NCBI RefSeq assembly: GCF_030413175.1
Contig: NZ_CP129212.1
Coordinates: forward strand, 4,588,001 to 4,652,000
Direction: 5' to 3'
Origin: Bradyrhizobium roseum
GTDB lineage: Bacteria > Pseudomonadota > Alphaproteobacteria > Rhizobiales > Xanthobacteraceae
DNA: 64,000 nucleotides
Shown in pieces: positions 38,902 to 47,794 of the stretch. Every line of letters starts with the position of its first letter. Within the stretch, counting starts at the first letter, position 1. The notes below the pieces were generated by a model. That model was not told the DNA's origin. It did not search any database and saw nothing but the letters and a program-made list of their open reading frames with translations. Both the position numbers and the translations under genes were made by a program.

Positions 38902-39339
38902 CTACCTCGCTCCCACATCGTCCGTGCGCATGGCCGGCGCCGAGGTTCCCTGCTCCTTGGCCGCCTCGTAGTTCAGTTCGATCATGACGCCGTTGGGATC
39001 ATCGACGAAGATCTGCCAGAGATCGCCGCCCGGAACCTGGCGGGATTCATACGCCATGCCCTTTTGCTCCAGCCGCCGCTTCATGCCGTCGAAGCCGGAG
39101 CTGGCGAACGCGACGTGATGGACCACCCCGGAATCCGGCTTTTGCGCCTCGTCGGTCTTGGAGATGTCGACGAGATGCACCACCGCCTTGCCCTCGCTGT
39201 ACATCCACGCCCCCGGAAAGGCGAAGTTCGGCCGGGCGCCCTTTTCCAGGCCCAGAACGTCCTCATAGAACCGGACCGTATCGGCAAGGTTGCGGGTCCG
39301 GATGTTGAAATGGTCGAGCACGCCCACACTGACGCCCAT
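38902..39339 (-). CDS. VOC family protein (glyoxalase I-like)
   Basis: 145 residues, one paired beta-alpha-beta set. Metal-ligand pattern: LDHFNIRTRNLADTVRFYEDVLGLEKG, KAVVHLVD, VVHHVAFASSGFDGMKRRL, and DPNGVMIELNYE with the terminal Glu. Probably a metal-dependent lyase or dioxygenase-like enzyme; the substrate is unknown. Monocistronic; the 175 bp up to apbC holds nothing recognisable. Confidence 0.85.
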   Translation of the reverse strand: MGVSVGVLDHFNIRTRNLADTVRFYEDVLGLEKGARPNFAFPGAWMYSEGKAVVHLVDISKTDEAQKPDSGVVHHVAFASSGFDGMKRRLEQKGMAYESRQVPGGDLWQIFVDDPNGVMIELNYEAAKEQGTSAPAMRTDDVGAR

Positions 39340-39515
39340 GCGATGTCACTCCCTTTTTTGTGAGGTTCTTCAGACCCTCATTCTAGCACAAATCCAGCCC
39401 CGCCCGCCAAACGAAGGCGTTGCCCTGCCCTGCGCAGCTTGTATGGTGCGGCCTTCCTCAAGAACACCCGTCCGGCCCGCCCGATGTCGCCGGCAAAACT
39501 CCAAGGTAATCGCAC

Positions 39516-40388
39516 ATGGCTAAAGTCGCTTTTCTCGGTCTCGGCGTCATGGGTTTCCCGATGGCGGGACATCTGGTGAAAAAGGGCGGCCACGAAGTCA
39601 CCGTCTATAACCGGACCGGCGCCAAGGCCAAGGAATGGGCGGACAAGTTCGGCGGCAAGACCGCCGCGACGCCGAAGGCCGCCGCCGAAGGGCAGGATTT
39701 CGTGATGTGCTGCGTCGGCAACGACAACGACCTGCGCGCGGTTACGATCGGCCCCGACGGCGCCTTTGCCGGCATGAAGAAGGGCGCCACCTTCGTCGAC
39801 CACACCACCGCCTCCGCCGAAGTGGCCCGCGAGCTCGACGCCGCCGCCACCAAGGCCGGCTTCAAGTTCATCGACGCGCCGGTGTCCGGCGGACAGGCCG
39901 GTGCGGAAAACGGCGTGCTGACGGTGATGTGCGGCGGCAAGGAAGACGTCTATGCCGCGGCCGAGCCGATCATCGCCGGCTCTTACGCGCGGATGTGCAA
40001 GCTGCTCGGGCCCGCAGGCAGCGGCCAGCTCACCAAGATGGTCAACCAGATCTGCATCGCGGGCCTCGTCCAGGGTCTGTCCGAGGGCCTGCATTTCGCC
40101 AAGAAGGCGGGGCTCGACATTTCGGCGGTGGTCGAGACCATCTCCAAGGGTGCGGCGCAGTCCTGGCAGATGGAGAACCGCTACAAGACGATGAACGACG
40201 GCAAGTTCGATTTCGGCTTCGCGGTTGAATGGATGCGCAAGGACCTCTCGATCTGCATCGCCGAAGCCCGCCGCAACGGCGCCAATTTGCCGGTGACCGC
40301 ACTGGTCGACCAGTTCTACGCCGAAGTCGAGAAGATGGGCGGCAAGCGCTGGGACACGTCGAGCCTGATGGCCCGGCTGGAGCGGTGA
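39516..40388 (+). CDS. NAD(P)-dependent beta-hydroxyacid dehydrogenase (3-hydroxyisobutyrate/glyoxylate reductase family)
   Basis: 290 residues. N-terminal LGLGVMGFPMAGHLVKKGG dinucleotide fold, substrate-binding DAPVSGGQAGAENG near residue 122, catalytic Lys in GSGQLTKMVNQICIAG near 172, and a C-terminal helical domain. It matches the branch that reduces glyoxylate or succinic semialdehyde, or oxidises 3-hydroxyisobutyrate. Confidence 0.93.
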   Translation: MAKVAFLGLGVMGFPMAGHLVKKGGHEVTVYNRTGAKAKEWADKFGGKTAATPKAAAEGQDFVMCCVGNDNDLRAVTIGPDGAFAGMKKGATFVDHTTASAEVARELDAAATKAGFKFIDAPVSGGQAGAENGVLTVMCGGKEDVYAAAEPIIAGSYARMCKLLGPAGSGQLTKMVNQICIAGLVQGLSEGLHFAKKAGLDISAVVETISKGAAQSWQMENRYKTMNDGKFDFGFAVEWMRKDLSICIAEARRNGANLPVTALVDQFYAEVEKMGGKRWDTSSLMARLER

Positions 40389-40420
40389 GTTAAAAAAGCC
40401 GGTTAAGATCGCAGCGCCCG

Positions 40421-40449
40421 CCCCGCTTCTTTTCCAGTCAGAAGCGGGG
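40421..40449 (+). terminator. Hairpin after the dehydrogenase gene
   Basis: CCCCGCTTCT (40421-40430) pairs perfectly with AGAAGCGGGG (40440-40449) across a 9-base loop. Only TTCC follows, so intrinsic termination may be weak. It separates the dehydrogenase from the histidine kinase. Confidence 0.6.
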
Positions 40450-40588
40450 TTCCGCCTGCCCGACAGGTTAATTTTAACTTCCGGTTAACGAAAATTTTTA
40501 GCTCTTTAAGTCATCGCTTAATGATTTACCGGCAGAGATAGACAATGCAAAAGCCCGTGCGGTTCGCGGGCAGGATTTGTGTTGTTCG

Positions 40589-42193
40589 ATGAGTAACCCC
40601 GCAGAAAAGCCTGAAGTTGTCCAGCTTCCGGCAGAGGCGCCGGCCGCGCAGCCGGCCAACACCCGGCGCGTGGCGGCGCAGCGGGTACGCGAGGCGCGGG
40701 ACCGGTTAACGTCTTCGAGCGGCACCCGCCCGGCTTTCGATACCGAGTTGCTCCGGCAATACGCCCAGACCCGGGTATCGGCCTCCTTCGTCGTGATGCT
40801 GCTGGTGGTTTCGACCGGCGTCCTGTTCGGCCTCTGGAAGGCCGCCGTGCCGGCCACGGTGTGGACCGTCGGCATGCTCTGCATCCATGCCGCGATCATT
40901 CGCAATTGCCTGCGCTTCCTCCGCGAGCAGCCCACGCTCGCCGCCACGCGCAAATGGCAAACCCGCTTCGTGCTGCTCGACCTGCTCTACGGCCTGAGCT
41001 GGACGGCGATCCTGCTGCATCCGGCCGGCATCGACACCGTCTCGAACACCATGATGATGTTCCTGATGCTGCTGGTGATCGCGGTGTCGAGCATGCTGGC
41101 CGCGACGCTGCCGATCGCGGCGATGGCTGCGACCGCGCCGGTGACGGCGGCAATCGCGCTCAATTTCGTCATGGGCGGCACCTTCGACAATTACGCGCTG
41201 GCGCTGCTGGCGGTCGCCGCCGAAGCCTATTTCGCCCTGCTCGCCCACCAGCTCCATTCGACCACGCTGGCGACGCTGGAAGCCCGCGCCGAAAAAGATG
41301 CGCTGATCGGCGAGCTCGAACAGGCCAAGGCGATCTCGGACGAGGCGCGGCACCGCGCCGAATCCGCCAACGTCGCCAAGTCGCGCTTCCTGGCGCAGAT
41401 GAGCCATGAACTGCGAACGCCGCTGAACGCCATCCTCGGCTTTTCCGAAGTGATGAAGAGCGAGATTTTCGGCCCGCACGCCGTGCCTGTGTACAAGGAA
41501 TACTCCGCCGACATCCACAATTCGGGCGTTCACCTGCTCAATCTCATCAACGAGATTCTCGATCTGTCGCGGATCGAGGCCGGCCGCTACGAACTGAACG
41601 AGGAAGCGGTGTCGCTGGTGCACGTCGTGTCCGACTGCCACCACCTGCTCAAGCTACGCGCCACCAACCGCGGCATCACCATCCACGAAGTGTTCGAGAA
41701 GGGCATGCCCCGGATCTGGGGCGACGAACGCGCCACCCGCCAGGTCGTGCTCAATCTGATATCCAACTCGATCAAGTTCACCCCGCAAGGCGGCGAGATC
41801 TGGCTCAAGGTGGGCTGGACCGCATCCGGCGGGCAGTATCTGAGCGTCAAGGACAACGGCTCGGGCATCGCCGAGGATGAAATCCCGATCGTGCTGGCCT
41901 CGTTCGGCCAGGGCTCCAACTCGATCAAATCGGCCGAACAGGGTGCCGGGCTCGGCCTGCCGATCGCCAAGAGCCTGATCGACATGCATGGCGGCACCTT
42001 CACGCTGAAATCGAAGCTGCGTATCGGCACCGAGGTGATCGTCACCTTCCCGCCGGAACGCGTGATGAGCGCGCTGGCCCCGCTGGCCGAGAACGCCCCG
42101 CCTTTGCAGCCGGAGCAGACCGCTTCCGCGGCCGCCGACGAGAAGCGCCGGGCGCGTAACAAGCCGATCATGAGTGCAGGAACCGGGTTGTGA
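40589..42193 (+). CDS. Membrane sensor histidine kinase (PdhS/PleC-like kinase core)
   Basis: 534 residues from ATG 40589. A cytoplasmic N-terminus is followed by six or so hydrophobic helices (about 60-215), then a dimerisation helix with H-box FLAQMSHELRTPLNAILGFSE near residue 270, N-box ATRQVVLNLISNSIKFTP, G1 VKDNGSGIAEDEI and G2 GAGLGLPIAKSLIDMHGG. The phrase IFGPHAVPVYKEYSADIHNSG is typical of alphaproteobacterial PdhS/DivJ/PleC-like kinases. No receiver domain or adjacent response regulator is seen. DUF1289 follows 45 bp later. Confidence 0.93.
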   Translation: MSNPAEKPEVVQLPAEAPAAQPANTRRVAAQRVREARDRLTSSSGTRPAFDTELLRQYAQTRVSASFVVMLLVVSTGVLFGLWKAAVPATVWTVGMLCIHAAIIRNCLRFLREQPTLAATRKWQTRFVLLDLLYGLSWTAILLHPAGIDTVSNTMMMFLMLLVIAVSSMLAATLPIAAMAATAPVTAAIALNFVMGGTFDNYALALLAVAAEAYFALLAHQLHSTTLATLEARAEKDALIGELEQAKAISDEARHRAESANVAKSRFLAQMSHELRTPLNAILGFSEVMKSEIFGPHAVPVYKEYSADIHNSGVHLLNLINEILDLSRIEAGRYELNEEAVSLVHVVSDCHHLLKLRATNRGITIHEVFEKGMPRIWGDERATRQVVLNLISNSIKFTPQGGEIWLKVGWTASGGQYLSVKDNGSGIAEDEIPIVLASFGQGSNSIKSAEQGAGLGLPIAKSLIDMHGGTFTLKSKLRIGTEVIVTFPPERVMSALAPLAENAPPLQPEQTASAAADEKRRARNKPIMSAGTGL

Positions 42194-42238
42194 CCGAAGC
42201 GCTTGCACCAACGATGAAAACCGTTTCACTATCGATCG

Positions 42239-42442
42239 ATGAGCAAAGAAACGCCGTGTATCGCAGTCTGTATGATGGACCCCAGGACCAAACTCTGCTT
42301 CGGCTGCGGACGGACGCTGCCGGAGATCGCGCGCTGGCATCGCATGGAAACGACGGAGCGGCTGGCCGTCATGGAAGGGCTTGCCGCGCGCATGGTGGAA
42401 GCCGGCCTCGCACCGATGCCGCCGCGCGCCGAACGCGGTTGA
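42239..42442 (+). CDS. DUF1289 domain-containing protein
   Basis: 67 residues with the family pattern PCIAVCMMDPRTKLCFGCGRT (four Cys, likely a zinc or Fe-S site) and IARWHRMETTERLAVM. Small cytoplasmic proteins of unknown role, often near envelope or redox genes. It is followed by a GTG-started protease gene. Confidence 0.9.
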   Translation: MSKETPCIAVCMMDPRTKLCFGCGRTLPEIARWHRMETTERLAVMEGLAARMVEAGLAPMPPRAERG

Positions 42443-42470
42443 TGTCCGAACGCGACTGCGGAGGTGCGCT

Positions 42471-43025
42471 GTGATCCGCCTCCTGCTCGTGGTAGCCATG
42501 CTCGCCGCCACCGCCGGCGCCGTCGTCGCCTATGGCGATCCCGACCAGATCGCACGCGCCGGCAACTCGGTCACTAAAATGCTGCGGCAACACAGCCCCG
42601 CGCCGCCGCCTGCCGTGCAGATCGCGCGCGGCAAGGCCGGCGAGTTCGCGCTGCATGCCAAGATCAACGGCGTCAAGGCGCCGATGGTGATCGATACCGG
42701 CGCGACCTCGGTGGTCCTGACCTGGGAGACGGCGAAGGCGATCGGCCTGCCGATCGAGATGCTCGAATACAATGTCGACGTCGAAACCGCCGGCGGCCAT
42801 ACCAAGGCGGCGCGGCTGACGCTCGACCGCCTCGCGGTCGGCGGCCTGGTCGAGAAGTCGGTCCCGGCGCTGGTGGTGCCGCGCGGCCAGATGAAGACCA
42901 ACCTGCTCGGCATGAGCTTTCTGGACCGGCTGGAAAGCTGGGGCGTGCGGGCCGACAAGGTGATGCTGCACGGCTATCCCGAGGTCGCCACCAACAACAG
43001 GCGCTCCCGCTCGGCAGCCAACTAG
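42471..43025 (+). CDS. Retropepsin-like aspartic protease (TIGR02281 type)
   Basis: 184 residues from GTG 42471. N-terminal membrane or signal helix (about 1-22), then a single-lobe aspartic protease with catalytic VIDTGATSVVLTWETAKAIG near residue 75 and the downstream NLLGMSFLDRLESW flap/hydrophobic-hydrophobic-Gly motif. Such proteins act as dimers at the periplasmic face. The GTG start gives the signal helix; the open frame reaches back into DUF1289. Confidence 0.88.
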   Translation: MIRLLLVVAMLAATAGAVVAYGDPDQIARAGNSVTKMLRQHSPAPPPAVQIARGKAGEFALHAKINGVKAPMVIDTGATSVVLTWETAKAIGLPIEMLEYNVDVETAGGHTKAARLTLDRLAVGGLVEKSVPALVVPRGQMKTNLLGMSFLDRLESWGVRADKVMLHGYPEVATNNRRSRSAAN

Positions 43026-43135
43026 CCCGGATCAGTCGGTCCGAACACAAAACATCGAAAACAACCCCATGCAAAGTAGGATGGGCCACGGCCCGCGGCC
43101 CTCTCGCCGCGGGCTTCCGGGCCCGGGGATGATCC

Positions 43136-44128
43136 TCACGCCGCGACCAGCGCCCTGCGATCCTCGACCTGCGCGATGGCGTCGCGCAGCACGTCGATGC
43201 CGGCGCCCGGCCTGACGCCGTTCTCCGCCAGATGGCGGCGGAAGGCGCGGGCGCCGGGCACACCGTGGAACGCGCCGACAAAATGCCGCGTCATCGAATG
43301 CAGTTTTGTCCCCCGCGCCAATTGCTCCTCGATATAGGGCACCATCGCCGCGAACACGTCCTTCATCGTGTTGTGGGGCGCCGCCTCGCCGAACAGTTCC
43401 GGATCGACGTCGAGCAGTCGCCACGGCTCCTGATAGGCCACCCGCCCCAGCATCACGCCGTCGACATGGTCCAGATGCCGCTTCGCCTCCGCAACGCCGG
43501 CGATGCCGCCATTGATGATAACGGGGACGTCCGGCAGCGCGGCCTTGAGCCGGTAGACCCTGTCGTAATCGAGCGGCGGGATGTCGCGGTTTTCCTTCGG
43601 CGACAAACCATTCAGCCACGCCTTGCGCGCGTGCACGATCAGCGCGTCCGCACCGGCTGCGATCACGCTGCGCGCCAGCACGTCGAGAGCGACTTCCGGA
43701 TCCTGGTCGTCGATCCCGATCCGGCATTTGACCGTGACCGGAATCGTCACCGCACGCTTCATCGCGGCCACGCCCTCCGCCACCAGCGCCGGCTCCGCCA
43801 TCAGGCAGGCGCCGAAGCGGCCGTCCTTTACGCGATCGGACGGACAGCCGACATTGAGATTGATTTCGTCATAGCCAAAATCCTCGCCGATCGTCGCAGC
43901 GGCCGCGAGATCGCCCGGGTCCGAGCCGCCGAGCTGCAGCGCCACCGGATGCTCGCTTGCATCGAAGCCAAGCAGCCGTCTGCGGTCGCCATGAATAACA
44001 GCGCCGGTCGTCAGCATCTCCGTGTAAAGCCGCGCGCGCCTGGACATCAGACGGTGGAACACCCGGCAATGCCGGTCGGTCCAATCCATCATAGGCGCCA
44101 CAGAAAATAGATAGTCCTGATATTTCAA
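43136..44128 (-). CDS. dusA: tRNA-dihydrouridine synthase A
   Basis: 330 residues. FMN TIM barrel: FSVAPMMDWTDRHCRVFHR, LQLGGSDPGDLA, NLNVGCPSDRVKDGRFGACLM (catalytic Cys), VTVKCRIGIDDQD, IVHARKAWLNGLSPKENR and GGIAGVAEAKRHLDHVDGVM. Reduces uridines 20/20a in the tRNA D-loop. The best start is TTG at 44126-44128; the next ATG (44092) would remove the conserved FSVAP strand. Its 5' end is an integration site (see 44080-44128), so the first 16 codons and promoter were probably supplied by the inserted element. Confidence 0.95.
   Translation of the reverse strand: MKYQDYLFSVAPMMDWTDRHCRVFHRLMSRRARLYTEMLTTGAVIHGDRRRLLGFDASEHPVALQLGGSDPGDLAAAATIGEDFGYDEINLNVGCPSDRVKDGRFGACLMAEPALVAEGVAAMKRAVTIPVTVKCRIGIDDQDPEVALDVLARSVIAAGADALIVHARKAWLNGLSPKENRDIPPLDYDRVYRLKAALPDVPVIINGGIAGVAEAKRHLDHVDGVMLGRVAYQEPWRLLDVDPELFGEAAPHNTMKDVFAAMVPYIEEQLARGTKLHSMTRHFVGAFHGVPGARAFRRHLAENGVRPGAGIDVLRDAIAQVEDRRALVAA
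44080..44128. other. Attachment site in the 5' end of functional dusA
   Basis: Core TCCAATCCATCAT (44080-44092) encodes the MMDW segment of DusA on the minus strand and is repeated exactly at 48031-48043. The next 35 or so bases up to the TTG start also match the distal copy at about 26 of 35 positions with one gap. Recombination in the core would swap the sequence upstream of codon 13. Confidence 0.8.
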
Positions 44129-44163
44129 CTAGTTGTCCTATATTTTTAACGGACTAGAACGCG

Positions 44164-44276
44164 AACACGGTGCACACGTGTGCACTCAAACTGGTCCAAA
44201 TTGCACACGTTTGTAACTCATTTGATCTCCCGATGCACACGTAGCGCACACGAATTAGAAACGGAGTGCACACGCC
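44164..44276. repeat. Cluster of GCACACG-type repeats (candidate integrase arm sites)
   Basis: Four near copies lie between the dusA start and the integrase: the palindrome GTGCACACGTGTGCAC, TTGCACACGTTTG, ATGCACACGTAGCGCACACG and AGTGCACACGCC. A similar block, CTGCACACGTCGTGTACACG, lies inside the other end (about 47970-47990) after a shared ATCTCCCG. Position next to att cores on both sides fits arm-type binding sites of a tyrosine recombinase. This is inference from position and repetition. Confidence 0.55.
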
Positions 44277-45050
44277 ATGCCGACCTTCACGAGGCTATAG
44301 TCTGGTAGGTGGCGCGTTCAGGTCAGGAGGAAAAGTGAGTACGTCGCGAACACCTTCGTCCGACGACGTGACGCTGAGGAATGGGCACTCGCTGTCGAGC
44401 GCTCAATCGATCAGGGTATCCCGATCCGGCGCTCCAAATCTCAGGAACAGCCGCGCATTGTCTCCGACTTAATCGCTCTACATCTCGACGATCTTGCTCA
44501 AGTTGGCAAGCCGGTTCGGCGCTCAAAATCGATGGTCCTTAGATCGCTCAAGACTTCTCTCGGGCGCGTGAATCTCAAAGATATCACTCGCGAGAAACTG
44601 ATCGAGTTTGGAAGGAAGCGAGTTGCACAAGGCGCGGGACCAGCAACTCTCGCGATTGATTTCTCTTTCATACCAACCATCCTGACGCACGCTGCGGCGG
44701 TCCACGGCATCGACGTTTCTATCGAGAGCGTTCAGTTGGCCCGAGCTGCGCTTAGACACCTCGACCTCGTGGGAAAATCTAACGAGCGCGATCGCCGTCC
44801 CACTCAGGACGAACTGAATCGGTTAATCGAATATGCCTAATGTAATCCCTTACAATTTATACCGCTCGGCAGAATTATTCGCTTCGCAATGCGCCAGGCT
44901 GAGATCTGCCGGATAGAATGGTCTGATGTTGATCTGAAGAAGCGGATGGTCACTATCCGCGATAGCAAAGACCCGCAAAGAAATGACGGAAAGATCGTCG
45001 CCATTCTCAATTCCACGGGCTACGACGTAAAGATTGGCGGATTCTACGGC
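44277..45050 (+). pseudogene. Broken phage-type tyrosine integrase
   Basis: The frame starts MPTFTRL at 44277, hits TAG at codon 8 (44298-44300), continues RWRVQVRRKSEYVANTFVRR (N-terminal arm-binding domain) through a SAM-like core-binding domain (KDITREKLIEFGRKRVAQGA), hits TAA at 44838-44840, and resumes in the same frame with PLGRIIRFAMRQAEICRIEW, which holds the first catalytic Arg. After RDSKDPQRNDGK the similarity fades, so box II (HxxR) and the Tyr are missing. It is adjacent to and divergent from dusA, as expected for a dusA-specific integrase. Confidence 0.85.
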
Positions 45051-45440
45051 GCTATGCGAATCTCAAACCCGACGATTTGCACAAAATGCAAACTGCTGCA
45101 CAGCCTTCGATGGAGCAATTCTTGGCAACGTTGGTTGCGAGCTAAGCCACTTCGAGCTGCTGCCGGTTGATGGACACCAAGGAGGCGTGAACGCGTGGGT
45201 GGCAGTCAACGCGATGCACGCGAGCACCATAGAAACCGCGAAGCCATCGACCACCAACTGAGGCTGCGCCGTGCTGCCTCGTGCTGGTGATTTCGGCCGA
45301 TATAGGCAACGTGTCCCACGGCATACTGGCACCTCTCTCAGAGATTGTGAAGTGGATCATGCACATCCGGCCTCGCCCTTTCGTAACCTCCCTGCGCGCC
45401 CTCCACCGCGAGGGCGATGGCGATCAAGGAGAATTTTGTC
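45051..45440. other. Gene-less stretch inside the element
   Basis: About 390 bp between the integrase remnant and the exported-protein gene. Overlapping frames occur on both strands (for example 45063-45332 leftward, with a hydrophobic run near LVVDGFAVSMVLACIALTAT), but none has a ribosome site or recognisable family. Probably scrambled remains. Confidence 0.35.
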
Positions 45441-45848
45441 ATGACCAAGTCCTCATTTCCCGTTGCAATCGGCCTTTCTGCCGCACTGCTGTGGTCCTCG
45501 GCAGCTCAAGCCGCCAACGAAAAACACTATGGGGTTGTTTGCTTGCGGAACGACACCAAGGCCAACATCACCTATTCGCGCAAGGTCGGCGACGGCGGCT
45601 GGGAAACCCGCTTCCTGGCGCCGGGCGACCGATGGAAGATCTCGCACCGCTATGACAGATCGAACGAAAACAGGTCGCCGACGGTCCGCGTCAGATACGA
45701 TGCCGACGCCAGTGGCCGCAGGTTCTCGCAAAGCAGGGAACTCGATCGGCTGGCTGCCGTCGGCGATACCTGCCAAGAAGCTAGGATCTATGCCTTCCAA
45801 TACGAGCCGCGCAACCGGAGCTTCATTACGCTTGAACGCGTGCAATAG
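45441..45848 (+). CDS. Small exported protein of unknown function
   Basis: 135 residues from ATG 45441, preceded by AAGGAGAA. Signal peptide ending AAQAA (about residue 23). Mature chain NEKHYGVVCLRNDTKANITY, GWETRFLAPGDRWKISHRYD, then VRVRYDADASGRRFSQSREL and a second Cys in GDTCQEARIY; beta-rich and basic. It looks intact, unlike most of the element. No family recognised. Confidence 0.7.
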   Translation: MTKSSFPVAIGLSAALLWSSAAQAANEKHYGVVCLRNDTKANITYSRKVGDGGWETRFLAPGDRWKISHRYDRSNENRSPTVRVRYDADASGRRFSQSRELDRLAAVGDTCQEARIYAFQYEPRNRSFITLERVQ

Positions 45849-46105
45849 CTGACGCCGAGCCGCGATCCAGGCGCGCTGCGTCGCTAAGGCGGATTTTTGC
45901 CGAAGCAACCTACGGCGTTGGCGCGCTTGGTATTCCAGCGAGATTTCCGCAGGAGTTCCGGCAACATTCTTTTAATGAGTGTGCTAAAGTTCACAACATT
46001 TTTGATTGCTTACAAGATCTGTTGGCGGGGCAAGAGAAGAGCCCGCCCTGCGCTCTGGCAGCCGATCCGTTGGAACATTTTTCGGAAACCTTGCTTGTAA
46101 GAGAC
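45849..46105. other. Gene-less stretch inside the element
   Basis: No credible gene. AT-richer than the surroundings around 45965-46020. It separates the exported-protein gene from the serine-recombinase remnant. Confidence 0.35.
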
Positions 46106-46336
46106 CTAACGCGCCTTACGCCGCCACTTTGATGCCAGCAGGTTGAAGAGCCCCCAAATTGTCCCGACGTGGCAATCATATTCGCGGGCCAATTCGGGAA
46201 TGGTGCCCTTGGCGTACAGCTCCGCAACCTTGCGCTTCTGGCCTTCATCAAGCCGCTCCCTGCGGCCGAATTTCTAGCCGAGCTTGCGCGCGCGCTCAAT
46301 TCCGGCATCGGTTCGCCCCCGGATCAGCGCTGCGGC
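46106..46336 (-). pseudogene. C-terminal remnant of a serine recombinase (resolvase/invertase)
   Basis: Leftward translation gives ALIRGRTDAGIERARKLG, an in-frame TAG, then KFGRRERLDEGQKRKVAELY, AKGTIPELAREYDCHVGTIW and a basic tail to the stop at 46106-46108. This is the helix-turn-helix DNA-binding end of a Hin/resolvase-type protein; the catalytic serine domain is absent. Confidence 0.8.
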
Positions 46337-46337
46337 C

Positions 46338-46640
46338 GTCGAGAACCAGGTTGGGCTTGTCCGGGAGCGCTTCTTCACGCCACGGCTGCGGTTCAAAAGC
46401 CTCGACGAACTGAACGCATGGCTGTTGGACAAGTGCATCGCCTACGCCAAGCTGCCGCTCACCAAGGACCTTGAGGACTTCCAGTTCGAGGGAACACCCA
46501 TCAACCAGACGCTGGTTAATGACCTCGCCGGCGGCTTCATACCCCAGCAACGCAACGCCGTGCTGGTCGGCGGCACCGTTACCGGCAAGACCCGCTATTG
46601 CCATCGCCAGAAAAATGCCGACGACCGGAATGATCGACCT
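46338..46640 (+). mobile_element. IS21-family remnant: istA end fused to istB start
   Basis: The frame begins with an IstA C-terminal segment (VENQVGLVRERFFTPRLRFK, then LDELNAWLLDKCIAYAK) and passes, without the rest of IstA, into an IstB N-terminal segment (LPLTKDLEDFQFEGTPINQT, NDLAGGFIPQQRNAVLVGG). The Walker A that should read GGTGTGKTH is changed to GGTVTGKTR and is followed by a frame change. An internal deletion joined the two genes. No terminal inverted repeats were found. Confidence 0.8.
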
Positions 46641-46834
46641 TGACGACAGGATCGTCTTAAAATCGAAGACCCTGAAGCAATAAATCGACAAGGCCGTGCT
46701 GCCCGGTTTTCGCGCAAGCGGCGCCGGTTTCCGATGGTGATCAAGGCAGGCAATTCGTCGTATTGCCCACACCTAGGGCGTATCGTAGCTGCGGCAACGA
46801 CACCCTGCTGGCCGTCATCAAGCCTGATCTCGAT

Positions 46835-47794
46835 TCAATCAGAACCGATCGGGCTTTCGATGCCGTTGCGTGCGCGGCGAAACCAGGCCCACGTCTGCCG
46901 CGTCACTGCGATATAGCCCGGGCCCCGGTATACGATCTGATCGGCGACGATCCGGTTCAGCTTCGGCAGCGCATGAAACGGAATAGAAGGATAGGCATGG
47001 TGCTCGACATGATAGGGCATGTTCCAAGCAAACCAGCGCACGAACATGGCGGTATAGGTGGTGCGGGTATTTTGGAAGGCGCTGCGCGTGCGGTCGCAGC
47101 CGGTGTGTTCTGCAAGCAGATACGGACGCAGAAACAATTGACCGACGATCACGGGGACGACCCAGACCCACAACAGGATCCAACTATTCAGCGCGACCGA
47201 TGCCAGCAGCAGCGCAACGTAGCCGGCCAGATAGAGACGCGCTTCCCTCACGACAACGTGGCGCTTGTTTTCCGGAATCCAAGGCGACGTGGCGTTGCCG
47301 GTCAACGCATGGCGAAGCATCAGCCACGCCCGGAATGCAACCTGCCGCAAGCCGCTGTAGACGATCACCAGTTGTGCGTCCGAGGTCGGGATCGGAACCG
47401 ACAGCAGCTCCGGATCCCTCTTTGGATCCTGCGTATAGCGATGATGATCCCAGTGGAACAGGCAGTAGTATTCGTAAGGTAAGCCGACTGCGAACGAGGA
47501 GAGATGACCGAAGGCGAGATTGAGTGCGCGGCTGCGAAACGCCGTCTTGTGGGCAGTCTCGTGTACCACCATGAACAGGAACGCGACAAAGTAGCCTTGG
47601 ACGACGACCAGCGGCAACGCCCAGACGATTCCGTATCGCGACGAGATCAACCAGATCAGCGTGCCGACAACGACGATGACGCCGTAGTGGCTGGCCGCAC
47701 GGACCAGACCTTGCCAATCGGACCGCACGGACAACTCCCGTAGCATAGCCGGAGTCAGCGGCTTTTGTCCGGTGGCAGTGATCGCGTTGCTCAT
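46835..47794 (-). CDS. Fatty acid desaturase family protein
   Basis: 319 residues, intact. The three histidine boxes of membrane di-iron desaturases are present: HETAHKTAF (near residue 97), HWDHHRYTQ (near 132) and HVEHHAYP (near 265). Four or so membrane helices lie between them. Likely an acyl, sphingolipid or carotenoid-type desaturase/hydroxylase; the substrate cannot be told. RBS AAAAGAGG precedes the ATG at 47794. It is the one clearly intact metabolic cargo gene of the element. Confidence 0.9.
   Translation of the reverse strand: MSNAITATGQKPLTPAMLRELSVRSDWQGLVRAASHYGVIVVVGTLIWLISSRYGIVWALPLVVVQGYFVAFLFMVVHETAHKTAFRSRALNLAFGHLSSFAVGLPYEYYCLFHWDHHRYTQDPKRDPELLSVPIPTSDAQLVIVYSGLRQVAFRAWLMLRHALTGNATSPWIPENKRHVVVREARLYLAGYVALLLASVALNSWILLWVWVVPVIVGQLFLRPYLLAEHTGCDRTRSAFQNTRTTYTAMFVRWFAWNMPYHVEHHAYPSIPFHALPKLNRIVADQIVYRGPGYIAVTRQTWAWFRRARNGIESPIGSD

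Noticed and set aside
45063..45332. 89-codon leftward frame with a hydrophobic run inside the element
   Set aside because: No ribosome site, no family, overlaps the integrase decay zone and other equally long frames; left as unassigned DNA.
45897..46100. 67-codon rightward frame
   Set aside because: No ribosome site or recognisable protein; atypical composition of AT-rich non-coding DNA.
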